From: Bog-756 sp963839925
GTDB lineage: Bacteria > Actinomycetota > Acidimicrobiia > Acidimicrobiales > RAAP-2
Assembly: GCA_963839925.1 (NCBI GenBank)
Contig: CAWIWV010000002.1
Coordinates: 62,001-126,000 of the forward strand
Direction of reading: 5' to 3'
DNA: 64,000 nt
A program made the translations under genes and the position numbers. Below are positions 24,942-33,861 of this stretch, piece by piece. Each line of letters starts with the position of its first letter. The stretch's first letter is position 1. Under the pieces are notes generated by a model. It was not told where the DNA came from. It saw nothing but the letters and a program-made list of their open reading frames with translations, and did no database searches.

Positions 24942-26749
24942 TCGAATTCGGCATCGTCGGGATGGGCGCGTGGGGACTCTGTGTGCTCGAGCGCACGGTG
25001 GTCCGAGCGCGCCAGTCGAGCTCGCGGATCAAGGTGCACCTGATCGATCCGGGGCAGCTCGGCGGCGGTGTGTACTCCGCGAACCAGCCCGACTACCTCG
25101 TGCTCAACAATCCGTGCTCGCAGCTGTCGTTGTACGCCTCGCCCAAGAGCGAGGAGCGCCCTCCCTATGCGGTCGGGCTCTACGAGTGGGCGGTGGTGCG
25201 CGGCTTCCGGTGGGTCGGGCACGAATGCCGGGTCGGGACGGAGGGAGACCCGATCCGCCCGACCGACTATCTCCCACGGAGATTGATGGGCGAATACCTG
25301 GCCTGGTTCTACCAAACACTGGTGGCCGACGCCCCCCAGAACCTCGAGATCGTGCGGCACTATGCGGCGGCCGTCGACATCACACCGCAGATCGGCGGTC
25401 GCGAGGCGGTCCTCCTCGACAACGGCGAGACGGTGAGGGTCGACCACGTCGTGCTCACCTCCGGCCACACGTTCAACGCAGAACCGGACCGCGGACCCGA
25501 CACCGTGCACTACCTCCGCCCGTACCCGGTCGAGTACTTCGACGATCGCATCCCCGCCGGATCGTCGGTCGCGATCGCCGGGATGGGCCTTGTCGCCTTC
25601 GACATGCTCACGACGCTCACCCTGGGGCGGGGCGGCACCTACGTCACCACAGGAGCGAGGAAGCGCTATGTGCCGAGCGGTCGCGAGCCGGTCGTCCGTC
25701 TCTACTCCCGCTCGGGGATCCCCTACTGTGCCAAGTCCGCCCATGGCCTCGACCCCTACGGGGACTACCAGCCGGTGGTCTGTACGCCCGAGGCGTTCGC
25801 CGAGCTCACCCACCCCGGGGGGTCGCCGATGCGCCGGCAGGTCAACTTCCGGACCGAGCTGCTGCCCCTCCTGTTGGCCGAGATGCAGGCCCGCTACCTC
25901 ACCCATGCGGCCTACCTGAAGGGCGGCGTCGCCGAGTCCTCCACCGCACGGACCCTGCTCCGCGGGGCATGGCTCGACAATCGATTCGACGATGTCGTGA
26001 CCAAGCTCGAGCCGCTCTACGGCCACTTCGATCCTGCCGACCAGATCTTCGCCGGCCGCGATCGCCACTACACCTCGGGCAGTGACTACCAGGACCAGGT
26101 CTACGACATGGTCGAAGAGGATCTGGAGAACGCACTGGCCGATGGAGGCAGTCCGGTGAAGGCCGCACAGGAGGTGCTGCGCATCCTTCGCGACCAGCTG
26201 CGCGCGGTCATCGAGTTCGGCGGTCTCTCCCTCGAGTCGTACATCGACTTCCAGTCCAACGTCCGCGGTCGGATCAACCGGCTCGAGGCCGGCCCCCCGC
26301 CGATGCGATCGCAGCAACTCCTCGCCCTGGTCGATGCCGGTGTCGTCCGGATCGACCTCGGGCCCGACCCCGAGATCACCCCGCGTGGCATCGGAGCCGA
26401 GCTCGCCTCGAGCCAGCTCGACCAACCCAACGCGGTCCGAGTCGATGCGGTGCTGCGGGGTCACCTCGACCTCCCGTCGCTCGCCCGATCGAACTCACCG
26501 CTCCTCGGCCGCCTCTACGCCAAGGGACGACTGACCCAGCTCAGCTATGGCGACACCCCGGTGGGCAGCGTGGCGATCAGCGAGGACTTCCATCCCTTCG
26601 ATGCCGAAGGAAGGCTCCAACCCAGCCTCTCCCTCCTCGGCGTGCTCACCGAAGGGGTGCGTTACTTCACCCACTACCTGCCGTCCCCTCGGAGCCGCCT
26701 GCGTGCGGTGCTCGACGCAGAGGACTGCGTGGAGTCGATCATCAGCTGA
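24938..26749 (+). CDS. FAD/NAD(P)-binding oxidoreductase (NAD_binding_9-like)
   Basis: 603 residues. The N-terminal Rossmann motif reads GIVGMGAWG, followed by DPGQLGGGVY. A second nucleotide motif IAGMGLVAFDM lies near residue 215. The layout resembles the FAD-NAD(P)-binding family (Pfam NAD_binding_9), which is distantly related to ornithine/lysine N-monooxygenases; few members are characterised. It is divergent from the deacylase/adenylation pair and convergent with the MetY-like gene. In this setting an oxidation (for example N- or S-oxygenation) of an amino-acid intermediate is possible, but that is inference from neighbours only. Confidence 0.75.
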   Translation: MIEFGIVGMGAWGLCVLERTVVRARQSSSRIKVHLIDPGQLGGGVYSANQPDYLVLNNPCSQLSLYASPKSEERPPYAVGLYEWAVVRGFRWVGHECRVGTEGDPIRPTDYLPRRLMGEYLAWFYQTLVADAPQNLEIVRHYAAAVDITPQIGGREAVLLDNGETVRVDHVVLTSGHTFNAEPDRGPDTVHYLRPYPVEYFDDRIPAGSSVAIAGMGLVAFDMLTTLTLGRGGTYVTTGARKRYVPSGREPVVRLYSRSGIPYCAKSAHGLDPYGDYQPVVCTPEAFAELTHPGGSPMRRQVNFRTELLPLLLAEMQARYLTHAAYLKGGVAESSTARTLLRGAWLDNRFDDVVTKLEPLYGHFDPADQIFAGRDRHYTSGSDYQDQVYDMVEEDLENALADGGSPVKAAQEVLRILRDQLRAVIEFGGLSLESYIDFQSNVRGRINRLEAGPPPMRSQQLLALVDAGVVRIDLGPDPEITPRGIGAELASSQLDQPNAVRVDAVLRGHLDLPSLARSNSPLLGRLYAKGRLTQLSYGDTPVGSVAISEDFHPFDAEGRLQPSLSLLGVLTEGVRYFTHYLPSPRSRLRAVLDAEDCVESIIS

Positions 26750-26769
26750 CGCCGAGACCCGACCGGCGT
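26749..26769. terminator. Inverted repeat between convergent genes
   Basis: ACGCCG (26749-26754) pairs with CGGCGT (26764-26769) across a 9-nt loop, between the stops of the FAD protein and the MetY-like gene. There is no T-run. Confidence 0.35.
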
Positions 26770-28044
26770 TCACCCTGTGGCGATCGCGAGTGCCTGGTCG
26801 AGGTCGGCGATCAGGTCGTCGATGTGCTCCAAGCCGATCGAGAGGCGGATGGTCTCCGGTCGGATGCCGGCAGCAACCAGCTCGTCCTTTGAAAGCTGAC
26901 GGTGGGTGGTGGACGCGGGATGGATGGCGAGCGACTTCGCGTCACCGAGGTTGAGCAGGCGCTTGAACAGCTGCAGCGAGTCGAAAAAGGCCAGCCCCGC
27001 CTCGTAGCCGCCCATCGCTCCGAAGGTGATGATGGACGGGACCCGGCCCCCGAGGTAGCGCTGCATCAGCTCGTGATGCGGGTGATCGGGAAAGCCGGCG
27101 AAGCTGACCCACTCCACCCGGGGATCGGCATCGAGGTATGCGGCGACTGCTCTGGCGTTGGCCTCGTGGCGATCGAGCCGGACGGGCATCGTCTCGAGTC
27201 CCTGCAGCAACTGGAAGGCAGCGAACGGTGACAGGGTTGCCCCGGTATTGCGCAACTGGATCGAGCGGGCTCGCACGACAAAGGGGCGTTCGGGAAAGTC
27301 GCGGGCAAAGGTCACCCCGTGGAAGGCGGAGTCCGGTTCGTTGAACATCGGAAAGCGATCGGCGTGCTCATCCCAGGGGAAGGTGCCGCCGTCCACGATC
27401 GCACCGCCGGTGGTGGTCCCGTGGCCACCGACGAACTTGGTCAGCGAGTGCACCACCACGTCCGCACCGTGCCGGATCGGCTTGAGCATCAACGGCGTGG
27501 CGACCGTGTTGTCCACGATGAGCGGCACGCCCTGAGCGTGGGCCACCGCAGCCACCGCCTCGAGATCGACCACGTTGCCGGCCGGGTTGCCGACCGTCTC
27601 GCAGAACACCGCAAAGGTGTCGTCGTCGATCAGCGCTCCGATCGAGGACGCGGTGTCGTCTGCGGCGAAACGTGCTTCGATCCCAAGGGTCGGCAGGACA
27701 TGGGCGAAATAGGTGAACGTCGCGCCGTAGAGCTGGGGGGCGACCACGAAGTTCTTCCCCGCGCGGGCGACCGTGAGAATCGCGTAGCTGACTGCCGCCA
27801 TTCCTGATGCCAGGACGAGCGCAGCCGTCCCACCTTCGAGCTCGGCCATTCGCCGCTCGAGCACGTCGTTGGTCGGGTTGTTGATCCGGTTGTAGTGGAA
27901 GCCGGGCACCTCCAGGTCGAGGACCGCTCCGGCATGCTCAGCGTCGATGAAGTCGTGGGCGACCGTCTGGTAGATCGGCACGGCGACCGCACGGGTGCCG
28001 TCAGCGGTGTAGCCCCCGTGGATGGCAATGGTCTCGTCGTGCAT
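26770..28044 (-). CDS. O-acylhomoserine sulfhydrylase-type PLP enzyme (MetY-like)
   Basis: 424 residues, standard length for the Cys/Met-metabolism PLP family. The Schiff-base Lys is Lys203 in HSLTKFVGGHG, YNRINNPTND carries the phosphate-binding Tyr/Arg segment, and VDNTVATP holds the PLP-ring Asp. The family does gamma-replacement on O-acetyl- or O-succinyl-homoserine, usually with sulfide, but some natural-product members use nitrogen or carbon nucleophiles. It lies 55 bp downstream of the MetA-like gene and in the same operon as an ATP-grasp ligase. Ordinary methionine synthesis is possible, but the company suggests a specialised role. Confidence 0.88.
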   Translation of the reverse strand: MHDETIAIHGGYTADGTRAVAVPIYQTVAHDFIDAEHAGAVLDLEVPGFHYNRINNPTNDVLERRMAELEGGTAALVLASGMAAVSYAILTVARAGKNFVVAPQLYGATFTYFAHVLPTLGIEARFAADDTASSIGALIDDDTFAVFCETVGNPAGNVVDLEAVAAVAHAQGVPLIVDNTVATPLMLKPIRHGADVVVHSLTKFVGGHGTTTGGAIVDGGTFPWDEHADRFPMFNEPDSAFHGVTFARDFPERPFVVRARSIQLRNTGATLSPFAAFQLLQGLETMPVRLDRHEANARAVAAYLDADPRVEWVSFAGFPDHPHHELMQRYLGGRVPSIITFGAMGGYEAGLAFFDSLQLFKRLLNLGDAKSLAIHPASTTHRQLSKDELVAAGIRPETIRLSIGLEHIDDLIADLDQALAIATG

Positions 28045-28099
28045 CGTCTCGGTCGCTCCCTCTTCTCACCCCCACCATCGGCTCACTCTGGCCATCGGT

Positions 28100-29071
28100 T
28101 TACTCCGGCCGCGATCTCACACCCGCCATCCAGTTGGCATAGAGACGAATTGCGGCATCCCGCCAGGGCCATTGCGCCCTTTCCCCCAGCTCACCGAAGG
28201 GAAAGGACTCGAAGAGCGCCGGCTCCCGTTCGCCCCCGACGATCCGCTCGTGGAGCCCCTGCAACTGGTCCCAATCGTCGGGAGCGACGCAGTCGAGCGG
28301 AAGGCGCGGAATCGCGTCGCGCTCGCCGAACACGTACCTCCGAGCGTCCCGGTGGTACTCGCGCAACAAGCTGGTGGGGTCGTACTCGGGGTGCCCCTGG
28401 ACGAGGACGATCCGACAACCTTGTCCATCCCCGACATCTTTGGTGGCGATCGTCCAGCCACCCGTTTCGCACTCGAGCGCCACCTGGTACCCCGCGGCTT
28501 CGATCCGGTCGGTCTCGACCGCGTTCAGGCGCGAGTGCGGGAGCACGACCTGGGGACCGAGTCCCTCGGCCAGCGGATGAGAGTGTGACCGTTGTGGGAA
28601 GACGCCGGTGCACTTGGCGTCGAGAGAGGTTCGTTCGAGCTGGTCGAAGACTTCGAGTGCGGCATGTGCCGAGAAACACGACAGCAGCATCGATTGTGTG
28701 TTGGTGCGGCCCCACGACAGGAGCTCTTCGAGATCACCCCAGTAGGGCTCGTCCTGGATATGCGCTTCGATCGGGTTGGAACCGGTCACCACCAAAAGAT
28801 CGAGTGGAGTCGTCCGGATCGTGTCGTAGGGCAGGTAGTCGGCAACGATCCGTGCCGCGGTCTCGTCATTCCTCGGAATGCCGTCCATGGTGTAGCGACG
28901 GACCTCGAGGAGGTCGTGCCCGGATCCTGCCTCGAGCAGGCCGAGGAACTGTCGCTCGGTCGCCTCGAAGGCAGCGTCGGGCATGTTGTTGACGAACGCA
29001 CAGACCCAGCGAGGAGACTGCGCGCCGTCGACTGGGTCCTTCTGCCGGGGTCGGACCGTACGCAGCGTCAC
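28100..29071 (-). CDS. Homoserine O-acyltransferase, MetA-like
   Basis: 323 residues. The acyl-enzyme Cys is Cys132 in LLSCFSAHAAL, and GHPEYD supplies His227 and Glu229, matching the triad of Escherichia coli MetA (Cys142, His235, Glu237). The region after VTGSNPIEA, where acetyl/succinyl specificity is set in classical MetA, is divergent, so the acyl donor cannot be assigned. The GTG start overlaps the stop of the ATP-grasp gene as GTGA. It would activate homoserine for the MetY-like enzyme encoded downstream. Confidence 0.82.
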   Translation of the reverse strand: MTLRTVRPRQKDPVDGAQSPRWVCAFVNNMPDAAFEATERQFLGLLEAGSGHDLLEVRRYTMDGIPRNDETAARIVADYLPYDTIRTTPLDLLVVTGSNPIEAHIQDEPYWGDLEELLSWGRTNTQSMLLSCFSAHAALEVFDQLERTSLDAKCTGVFPQRSHSHPLAEGLGPQVVLPHSRLNAVETDRIEAAGYQVALECETGGWTIATKDVGDGQGCRIVLVQGHPEYDPTSLLREYHRDARRYVFGERDAIPRLPLDCVAPDDWDQLQGLHERIVGGEREPALFESFPFGELGERAQWPWRDAAIRLYANWMAGVRSRPE

Positions 29072-30369
29072 TCGACCCGCACGTCCGCGTAGGTGACGGT
29101 CACCACGTCGTGAAGGAGTCGGTAGAGCGCCTGCAGCTCATCGTCGTTCGCAGCGGTGCCGACGACGGCCAGGATGTGGGTCCGCGAGCCGTCCTTCCAG
29201 TCGAGCTCCGCGCCGGGCCCTTGATGGACGCTGATCGAATCCACTGCCGGGTGGTCGCTCACCTCGTCCAAACCCTCGATGGTGGCGACCGTCGCCGAGA
29301 TCGCGGGCGGCTGCAGGAAGAAGCGGAACCCGATCCGATCGGTGGCGACCGGACCGTCGATCCGGATTCTCTCCCCGAGGGCCAACCGAAGGGTCAGTTC
29401 GAGGAGATGGACGCCTGCGGCACGCTCGATCATCTCGGGGACTCCGCCGCCCACTCGGCCGTTGACCTCGATGACCCGGAGACCCTCCGGAGTGAACTTG
29501 ACCTCGGTGTGCAGGCAGCCGACCTGGACACCGAGTGCTTCGATGGCGGCGGTCGCCAGGCTCAGCACCTCGGTCTGTTCGGCAGTAGAGAGCCGCGCCG
29601 GAATGAAGAACCCGGTCTCTCGGAAGTTCGCCGCGAGCTGGAAGCGCCCGGTGAGCGCGAGGTGGCTGATCGCGCCACCGGCGACGACGCTCTCAACCGA
29701 GACGTATCCGGCGACATCGTCGTCACTCCACCCGGTGTCGTCTGCGAGGTAGCCCTCGAGGACCATCTCGGGGCGGGCCGGACCGAGTGCATCCAACAGC
29801 CGGATCAGGTCGTCGTGGTCTCGAGCGAGGAAGGTATAGCGACTCCCCTGCGCGGAGATCGGCTTGAGGATGGCCGGCCAGCCCACCTCTGCTTCGATCG
29901 CCGAGAGCGTCGGCGTGAGCTCGGACGTGGGCTGGTCGGCGGCGATGACCCGACAGGGCGGAACGACGATTCCGCCCGCTCCGAGCGCCTCGCGCTGGCG
30001 AGCCTTGTCGACGAGCGCACGCGCGGTCGCAGGCGTATGGAACGGCAGCCCGAGGATCGCGGCGACCTCCGCGTAAGCCACCATGCCCGCGTCGAGGTAG
30101 GTCGTGATCCCATCGGGCACGTACGGCGAGAGCGCCTTGGCGATCTGGTCGGCCCCGAGACCACTGATGTCGACGACCGGCCCGAAGCGGTTCAGTAACT
30201 CCGCCGTCTCGTCCATGTCGGGCAAGGAACGGTCGACCATCCACAGGAGGTCGCAGAGGCCCGCCGCCGCTTCTACCAACTGCATCACCGGCACGCAACG
30301 GGGTCCGTAACCGACGGCGACGAGCGGTCGCCGGGGTGGGGAAGCTGCGACATCCATGCCCCGTGCCAC
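29068..30369 (-). CDS. ATP-grasp amino-acid ligase-like enzyme
   Basis: 433 residues. An N-terminal Rossmann-like domain is followed by the ATP-grasp fold: PAILKPISAQGS (ATP-binding Lys) near residue 170, HTEVKF near 300, and VIEVNGRVGGG near 310 with the Mg-binding Glu and Asn. It resembles BacD/carnosine-synthase-type ligases that join two amino acids through an acyl phosphate. It is first in a three-gene operon with MetA- and MetY-like genes and overlaps MetA by 4 bp. GTG 30369 is set by TAGTAT 6 nt upstream. The likely role is coupling a homoserine-derived amino acid to another amino acid; the substrates are not known. Confidence 0.85.
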   Translation of the reverse strand: MARGMDVAASPPRRPLVAVGYGPRCVPVMQLVEAAAGLCDLLWMVDRSLPDMDETAELLNRFGPVVDISGLGADQIAKALSPYVPDGITTYLDAGMVAYAEVAAILGLPFHTPATARALVDKARQREALGAGGIVVPPCRVIAADQPTSELTPTLSAIEAEVGWPAILKPISAQGSRYTFLARDHDDLIRLLDALGPARPEMVLEGYLADDTGWSDDDVAGYVSVESVVAGGAISHLALTGRFQLAANFRETGFFIPARLSTAEQTEVLSLATAAIEALGVQVGCLHTEVKFTPEGLRVIEVNGRVGGGVPEMIERAAGVHLLELTLRLALGERIRIDGPVATDRIGFRFFLQPPAISATVATIEGLDEVSDHPAVDSISVHQGPGAELDWKDGSRTHILAVVGTAANDDELQALYRLLHDVVTVTYADVRVE

Positions 30370-30375
30370 TACCCA

Positions 30376-30381
30376 ATACTA
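30376..30381 (-). promoter_or_regulatory. -10 box TAGTAT, leaderless promoter of the ATP-grasp operon
   Basis: TAGTAT on the minus strand ends 6 nt before GTG 30369. Confidence 0.55.
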
Positions 30382-30499
30382 GCGTTCAACTGGGACTTTG
30401 CCTATGCAATTCCAGTGACCGTCTGCTTTGGACGATGAAAGTGGGTAGTGATCCCCGACATACAACCGGGGCCAGATCGAGGTTGAGGAGCGACGACGG

Positions 30500-31685
30500 A
30501 TGCCGGTCGAGATCATCGGAATGGTGGGCACGAGGGATGCGTCGGAGATCAAGGGCCCGCTGGTCGACGGCCCGGTCGTCGACTGGATGGACGGCCCCGT
30601 GGTCGACCCCGACTACCTCATCGACCTTTCCCGCGCTCACGAGGTTGCAGGGTTCGATCGGGTCCTCGTCGGTTATGGGTCGGTAGCCCCCGAAGGATGG
30701 GCGGTCGCCAGCTCGGTCCTCCACAGCACCAAGCACCTCGGCGTGCTCGTCGCCCAACGGCCCGGCATCGTGCAGCCGGCCTACCTCGCCCGCATCGCTG
30801 CCACCATGGATCAGCTGACCGGTGGAGGGCGGATCGCGGTGCACTGCATCACCGGTGGCGACGAAGCCGACCAGTGGAAAGAGGGCGACTTCGTGCCTCA
30901 CGACGCTCGCTATGCCGCGCACCGGTGAGGTCATGTCCATCGTGCGACGCCTCTGGAACGAGGACAGCCCCTTCGACTACGAGGGAGAGTTCTTCCACTA
31001 CGGCGGTGCCTTCAGCTCGGTCAAGCCTGCGACCCCGGAGGGGATCCCGCTCTTCTTCGGCGGCACGTCGCCCCCGGCGATCGAGGTCGGTGCAGCCCAA
31101 GCCGACGTCTACGCCTTCTGGGGAGAGCCTCGAGAAGCTGTGGCCGCCCGAATGGCGACGATCGAAGCGGCAGCGTCGAAGCAGGGGCGCCGGCTCCGCT
31201 ACAGCCTCTCCCTGCGCCCGATCATCGGCGCGACCGAGGAGGAGGCCTGGGAGAAGGCGGAGATGATCGCAAACGTCGCAGCGGAACGGATCGCGCTGGC
31301 AAAGGAACGGATGGCCGGCCACGAGACCGAGTACACGGGACTTGGAGGCCAGAAGAACGCAACGTTCTCCGTTCACCGCGACACCGGGGGCACGACGTCG
31401 GTCGGTCGCAAGCGTTTGATCGCCATGTCGGCCGATCAGGACGTCTACGACGAGCGCCTCTGGATGAAGATCGCCAACCTGACCGGCGCCGCCGGCAATT
31501 CGACCGCACTGGTGGGAACGCCTGAACAGGTCGCGGAGTCGATGCTCCGCTACTACGACCTCGGGATCTCCGCGTTCATCCTCAAGGGTTTCGACCCCCT
31601 ACCGGACGTCGTCGAGTTCGGTCAGCGCCTCATCCCGGCGCTGCGCAACGGAGTCGACCTGCGCGACGCGGCCGCCGCCGGCTGA
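30500..31685 (+). pseudogene. SsuD-like LLM-class flavin monooxygenase, interrupted by one +1 frameshift
   Basis: Two adjoining frames together encode one LLM-class flavin-dependent monooxygenase resembling alkanesulfonate monooxygenase SsuD. The first (30500-30928) holds the N-terminal barrel up to HDARYA; the second resumes at RTGEVMSIVRRLW and continues to the stop at 31685 (ALVGTPEQVAESMLRYYDLGISAF is a typical late segment, cut here into two by reading). One extra base in GCCGCGCA (30914-30921) restores a single protein of about 394 residues if removed. This may be a true mutation, a sequencing or assembly error, or less likely programmed shifting. It is divergent from the ATP-grasp operon. 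Confidence 0.8.
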
Positions 31686-31746
31686 ACGGATGAGCTCGAA
31701 GATGAGCTGAACGGCAGGCCGATCGGTCAACTCGGCCGTCGAGCGG

Positions 31747-31752
31747 TAGGGT
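31747..31752 (+). promoter_or_regulatory. -10 box TAGGGT, leaderless promoter of the DUF74-domain cluster
   Basis: TAGGGT, 7 nt, ATG 31760. It makes ATG 31760 preferable to the in-frame GTG 31751. Confidence 0.55.
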
Positions 31753-31759
31753 GCAAAAC

Positions 31760-32161
31760 ATGAGCGGAGCGGGCGATTCGATGGACCTTGAGCTCGCCGC
31801 AGCGTCGCTCCGGGCCGACGGCGCCGACGTCCGTGTACTGGTCAAGGTTCTTGCCGACAAGCTGTCAGACGCGCTCGGGTCCCGCCTCGAGGTGAAGCGG
31901 GCAGGTGGGCGGTTTCGGAAATCGGACGAGGTGCGGTCGATCCGGATCACCATCGACGACGACCAATTCGACGCCGAGGTCGACGGGCCCGCACTTGCCT
32001 GCACGATCGGCCATTCGTCGGGCGGCGTCCGCATCCGCAGCGAGAAGGTCGGTGTGGACGACTGGCTGACCCGACTGCTCACCGCCCTCGAGGCAGAAGC
32101 GGCCCACAGCTCCGCGGTACGACAAGCACTCGAGAACATGGTCATCGGAGGTCCCACATGA
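31760..32161 (+). CDS. Hypothetical small protein, first gene of the DUF74-domain cluster
   Basis: 133 residues, soluble, mixed helix and strand. The middle part (SLRIT-like strands, SSGGVRIRSEKV) and the C-terminal helix rich in Ala and Leu show no family I recognise. Its stop overlaps the start of the next gene as ATGA, so it is translated together with the YbjQ-like proteins and probably works with them. Confidence 0.7.
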   Translation: MSGAGDSMDLELAAASLRADGADVRVLVKVLADKLSDALGSRLEVKRAGGRFRKSDEVRSIRITIDDDQFDAEVDGPALACTIGHSSGGVRIRSEKVGVDDWLTRLLTALEAEAAHSSAVRQALENMVIGGPT

Positions 32162-32955
32162 GTGATCAACCCCAGGACCTGCCGGCAGAGGCCGGCCACC
32201 GGCTCGAGGAACTCGAACACGGGCTGTTCACCTCCGACCTGTCGGTGAACGAGTTCCTCTTGATCAAAGAGGTCGGCTTCCACCCGCTCGGTTTCGTGAT
32301 GGGGTCGTCGATCTATCACACGGGCATCCAAACCAGAAAGTGGGGTCAGAGCCAAGAGCTCGAGAAGCTGACCGGCGCCATGTACGAGGCACGGGAGCTC
32401 GCGATGACCCGGATGGAAGAAGAGGCCGACGAACTCGGAGCCGACGGGGTGGTCGGCGTGCGGCTCGACGTCAACTACTACGAGTGGGGCAAGGACGCTG
32501 CCGAGTTCATCGCGGTGGGGACCGCGGTGAAGGCCGAAGACGGAAAATCGCATCGCAACAAACTCGGCAAACCATTCACCTCCGATCTCTCCGGGCAAGA
32601 CTTCTGGACGATCATGCAGACCGGCTACGAGCCGCAGGGGTTGGTGATGGGGACGTGCGTCTACCACATCGCCCACCGCGGCCTTGGACAGACCCTCGGA
32701 TCAGCAGGTCAAAATGTGGAGCTTCCCAATTTCACCCAGGCGCTCTACGAAGCACGAGAGCTGGCGATGACCCGCATGCAGGACGAGGCCACTCGTCTCG
32801 AGGCCACAGGCATCGTGGGGGTCCGACTGGAAGAGAAGACGCACCAGTGGGGCAGCCACACCATCGAGTTCCTCTCCCTCGGGACCGCGGTGCGCAAGAC
32901 CTCCGACTCGGTCACCCTCCCCAAACCGACGACGATCATCTCGCTCGACAACTGA
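32158..32955 (+). CDS. Protein with two YbjQ/DUF74-like (heavy-metal-binding) domains
   Basis: 265 residues made of two similar domains (about 20-130 and 137-250). Each begins FTSDLS and contains A-x-YEARELAMTRM, a short acidic stretch, G-x-VGVRL and an ending (A/S)-x-GTAV, the signature of the YbjQ/DUF74 fold, which forms oligomeric rings in single-domain relatives. The name 'heavy-metal-binding' is historical; binding is not proven here. Overlaps its neighbours at both ends (ATGA before, TGATG after). Confidence 0.8.
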   Translation: MSDQPQDLPAEAGHRLEELEHGLFTSDLSVNEFLLIKEVGFHPLGFVMGSSIYHTGIQTRKWGQSQELEKLTGAMYEARELAMTRMEEEADELGADGVVGVRLDVNYYEWGKDAAEFIAVGTAVKAEDGKSHRNKLGKPFTSDLSGQDFWTIMQTGYEPQGLVMGTCVYHIAHRGLGQTLGSAGQNVELPNFTQALYEARELAMTRMQDEATRLEATGIVGVRLEEKTHQWGSHTIEFLSLGTAVRKTSDSVTLPKPTTIISLDN

Positions 32956-33861
32956 TGCCAGACGCCGGCGCGGTGGGCGACGTTCCCGAAGCGGCAGCCC
33001 GGCGTCTCTCAGAGGGCGCGTTCACCTCGGGCCTCACCGTGCCCGACTTCGCCGCCTGCCTCCAGATGGGGCTCGAACCGGTCGGCTTCGTGCAGGGCTT
33101 CTGCGTGATGCAGTGGCAGTGGTACGGGATAGGTTCCGCCTTCGGGATGTCCGGCCAGTTCCAAATGGAGCAGCGCGGCTATTCGGAGCAGTGGCAGTGC
33201 CCGCACGGTTTCGTCTCGGCCGAGCACCGGAGTTGGGGCCAGAACTATGAGCAGTGGTGGGTCGAGGAAGCCTGGCGGCAGGGATTCGATTCGGCCTACG
33301 AGCGGATGATCGAAGAGGCCCGCGCCGTCGGCGGCCACGGGGTCGTCGGTCTGGTCGATGCCTCCGAGCACATCGGCGACATGGGCGTGCTCGAGTTCAG
33401 AGTGCAGGGCACTGCGGTCAGAGTGAAGGACGGACCCCAACCCGCAGACGGCCGACCGTGGACCACCTATCTCGCGGGCCAACGACTGGCCAAGTCGATC
33501 GAAGCCGGGTTCGCTCCGGTCTCCATCGCCGCCTCGGTTGCCTCGGTGCGTGTCTGGGCCTACTGCATGACCGAGTATCTGAGCGAGGGCTCGACCGCGA
33601 CCTGGGGTTACCAGCCGGTGGTGGGTGAGATCGAACAGACCTCCCGCCGCGCAGATGGCCGTGCGTCGCATCGCCCGCCAACGGGTCCGCGCGCAGTTGG
33701 GAGGAGACGACTCGTTGCGCGGGGCTTCGATGGTCGCCACCGAGCGAGAGCTCGGCCAAGGGGATCTCGAGCTCCAGTGCATCTTCCGGGGGAACCGGGT
33801 TCGCCGTTTCAAGGAGTTCGATCCGATGCCCAGCCCACGTCCCACGGTGCGGTTGTCGTGA
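32955..33861 (+). pseudogene. Two-domain YbjQ/DUF74-like protein with a +1 frameshift
   Basis: ATG 32955 overlaps the previous stop by one base. Residues 1-225 keep the family pattern (FTSGLTVPDF, a Trp-rich insertion, GVVGLVDA, VQGTAV, then a second domain). The family sequence then continues in another frame from about AQMAVRRIARQRV to a stop at 33861 that overlaps the next GTG as GTGA, exactly the coupling expected of a natural gene end. One extra base within 33641-33653 explains this. Read literally, the frame instead runs into the next gene and creates a false fusion through a low-complexity Arg/Pro linker. Confidence 0.75.

Noticed and set aside
30914..33653. GCCGCGCA as a programmed frameshift signal
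   Set aside because: The same octamer occurs without any shift inside intact genes at 754-761, 3837-3844 and 50661-50668, so the octamer alone does not cause shifting. It is kept only as a possible error-prone context.
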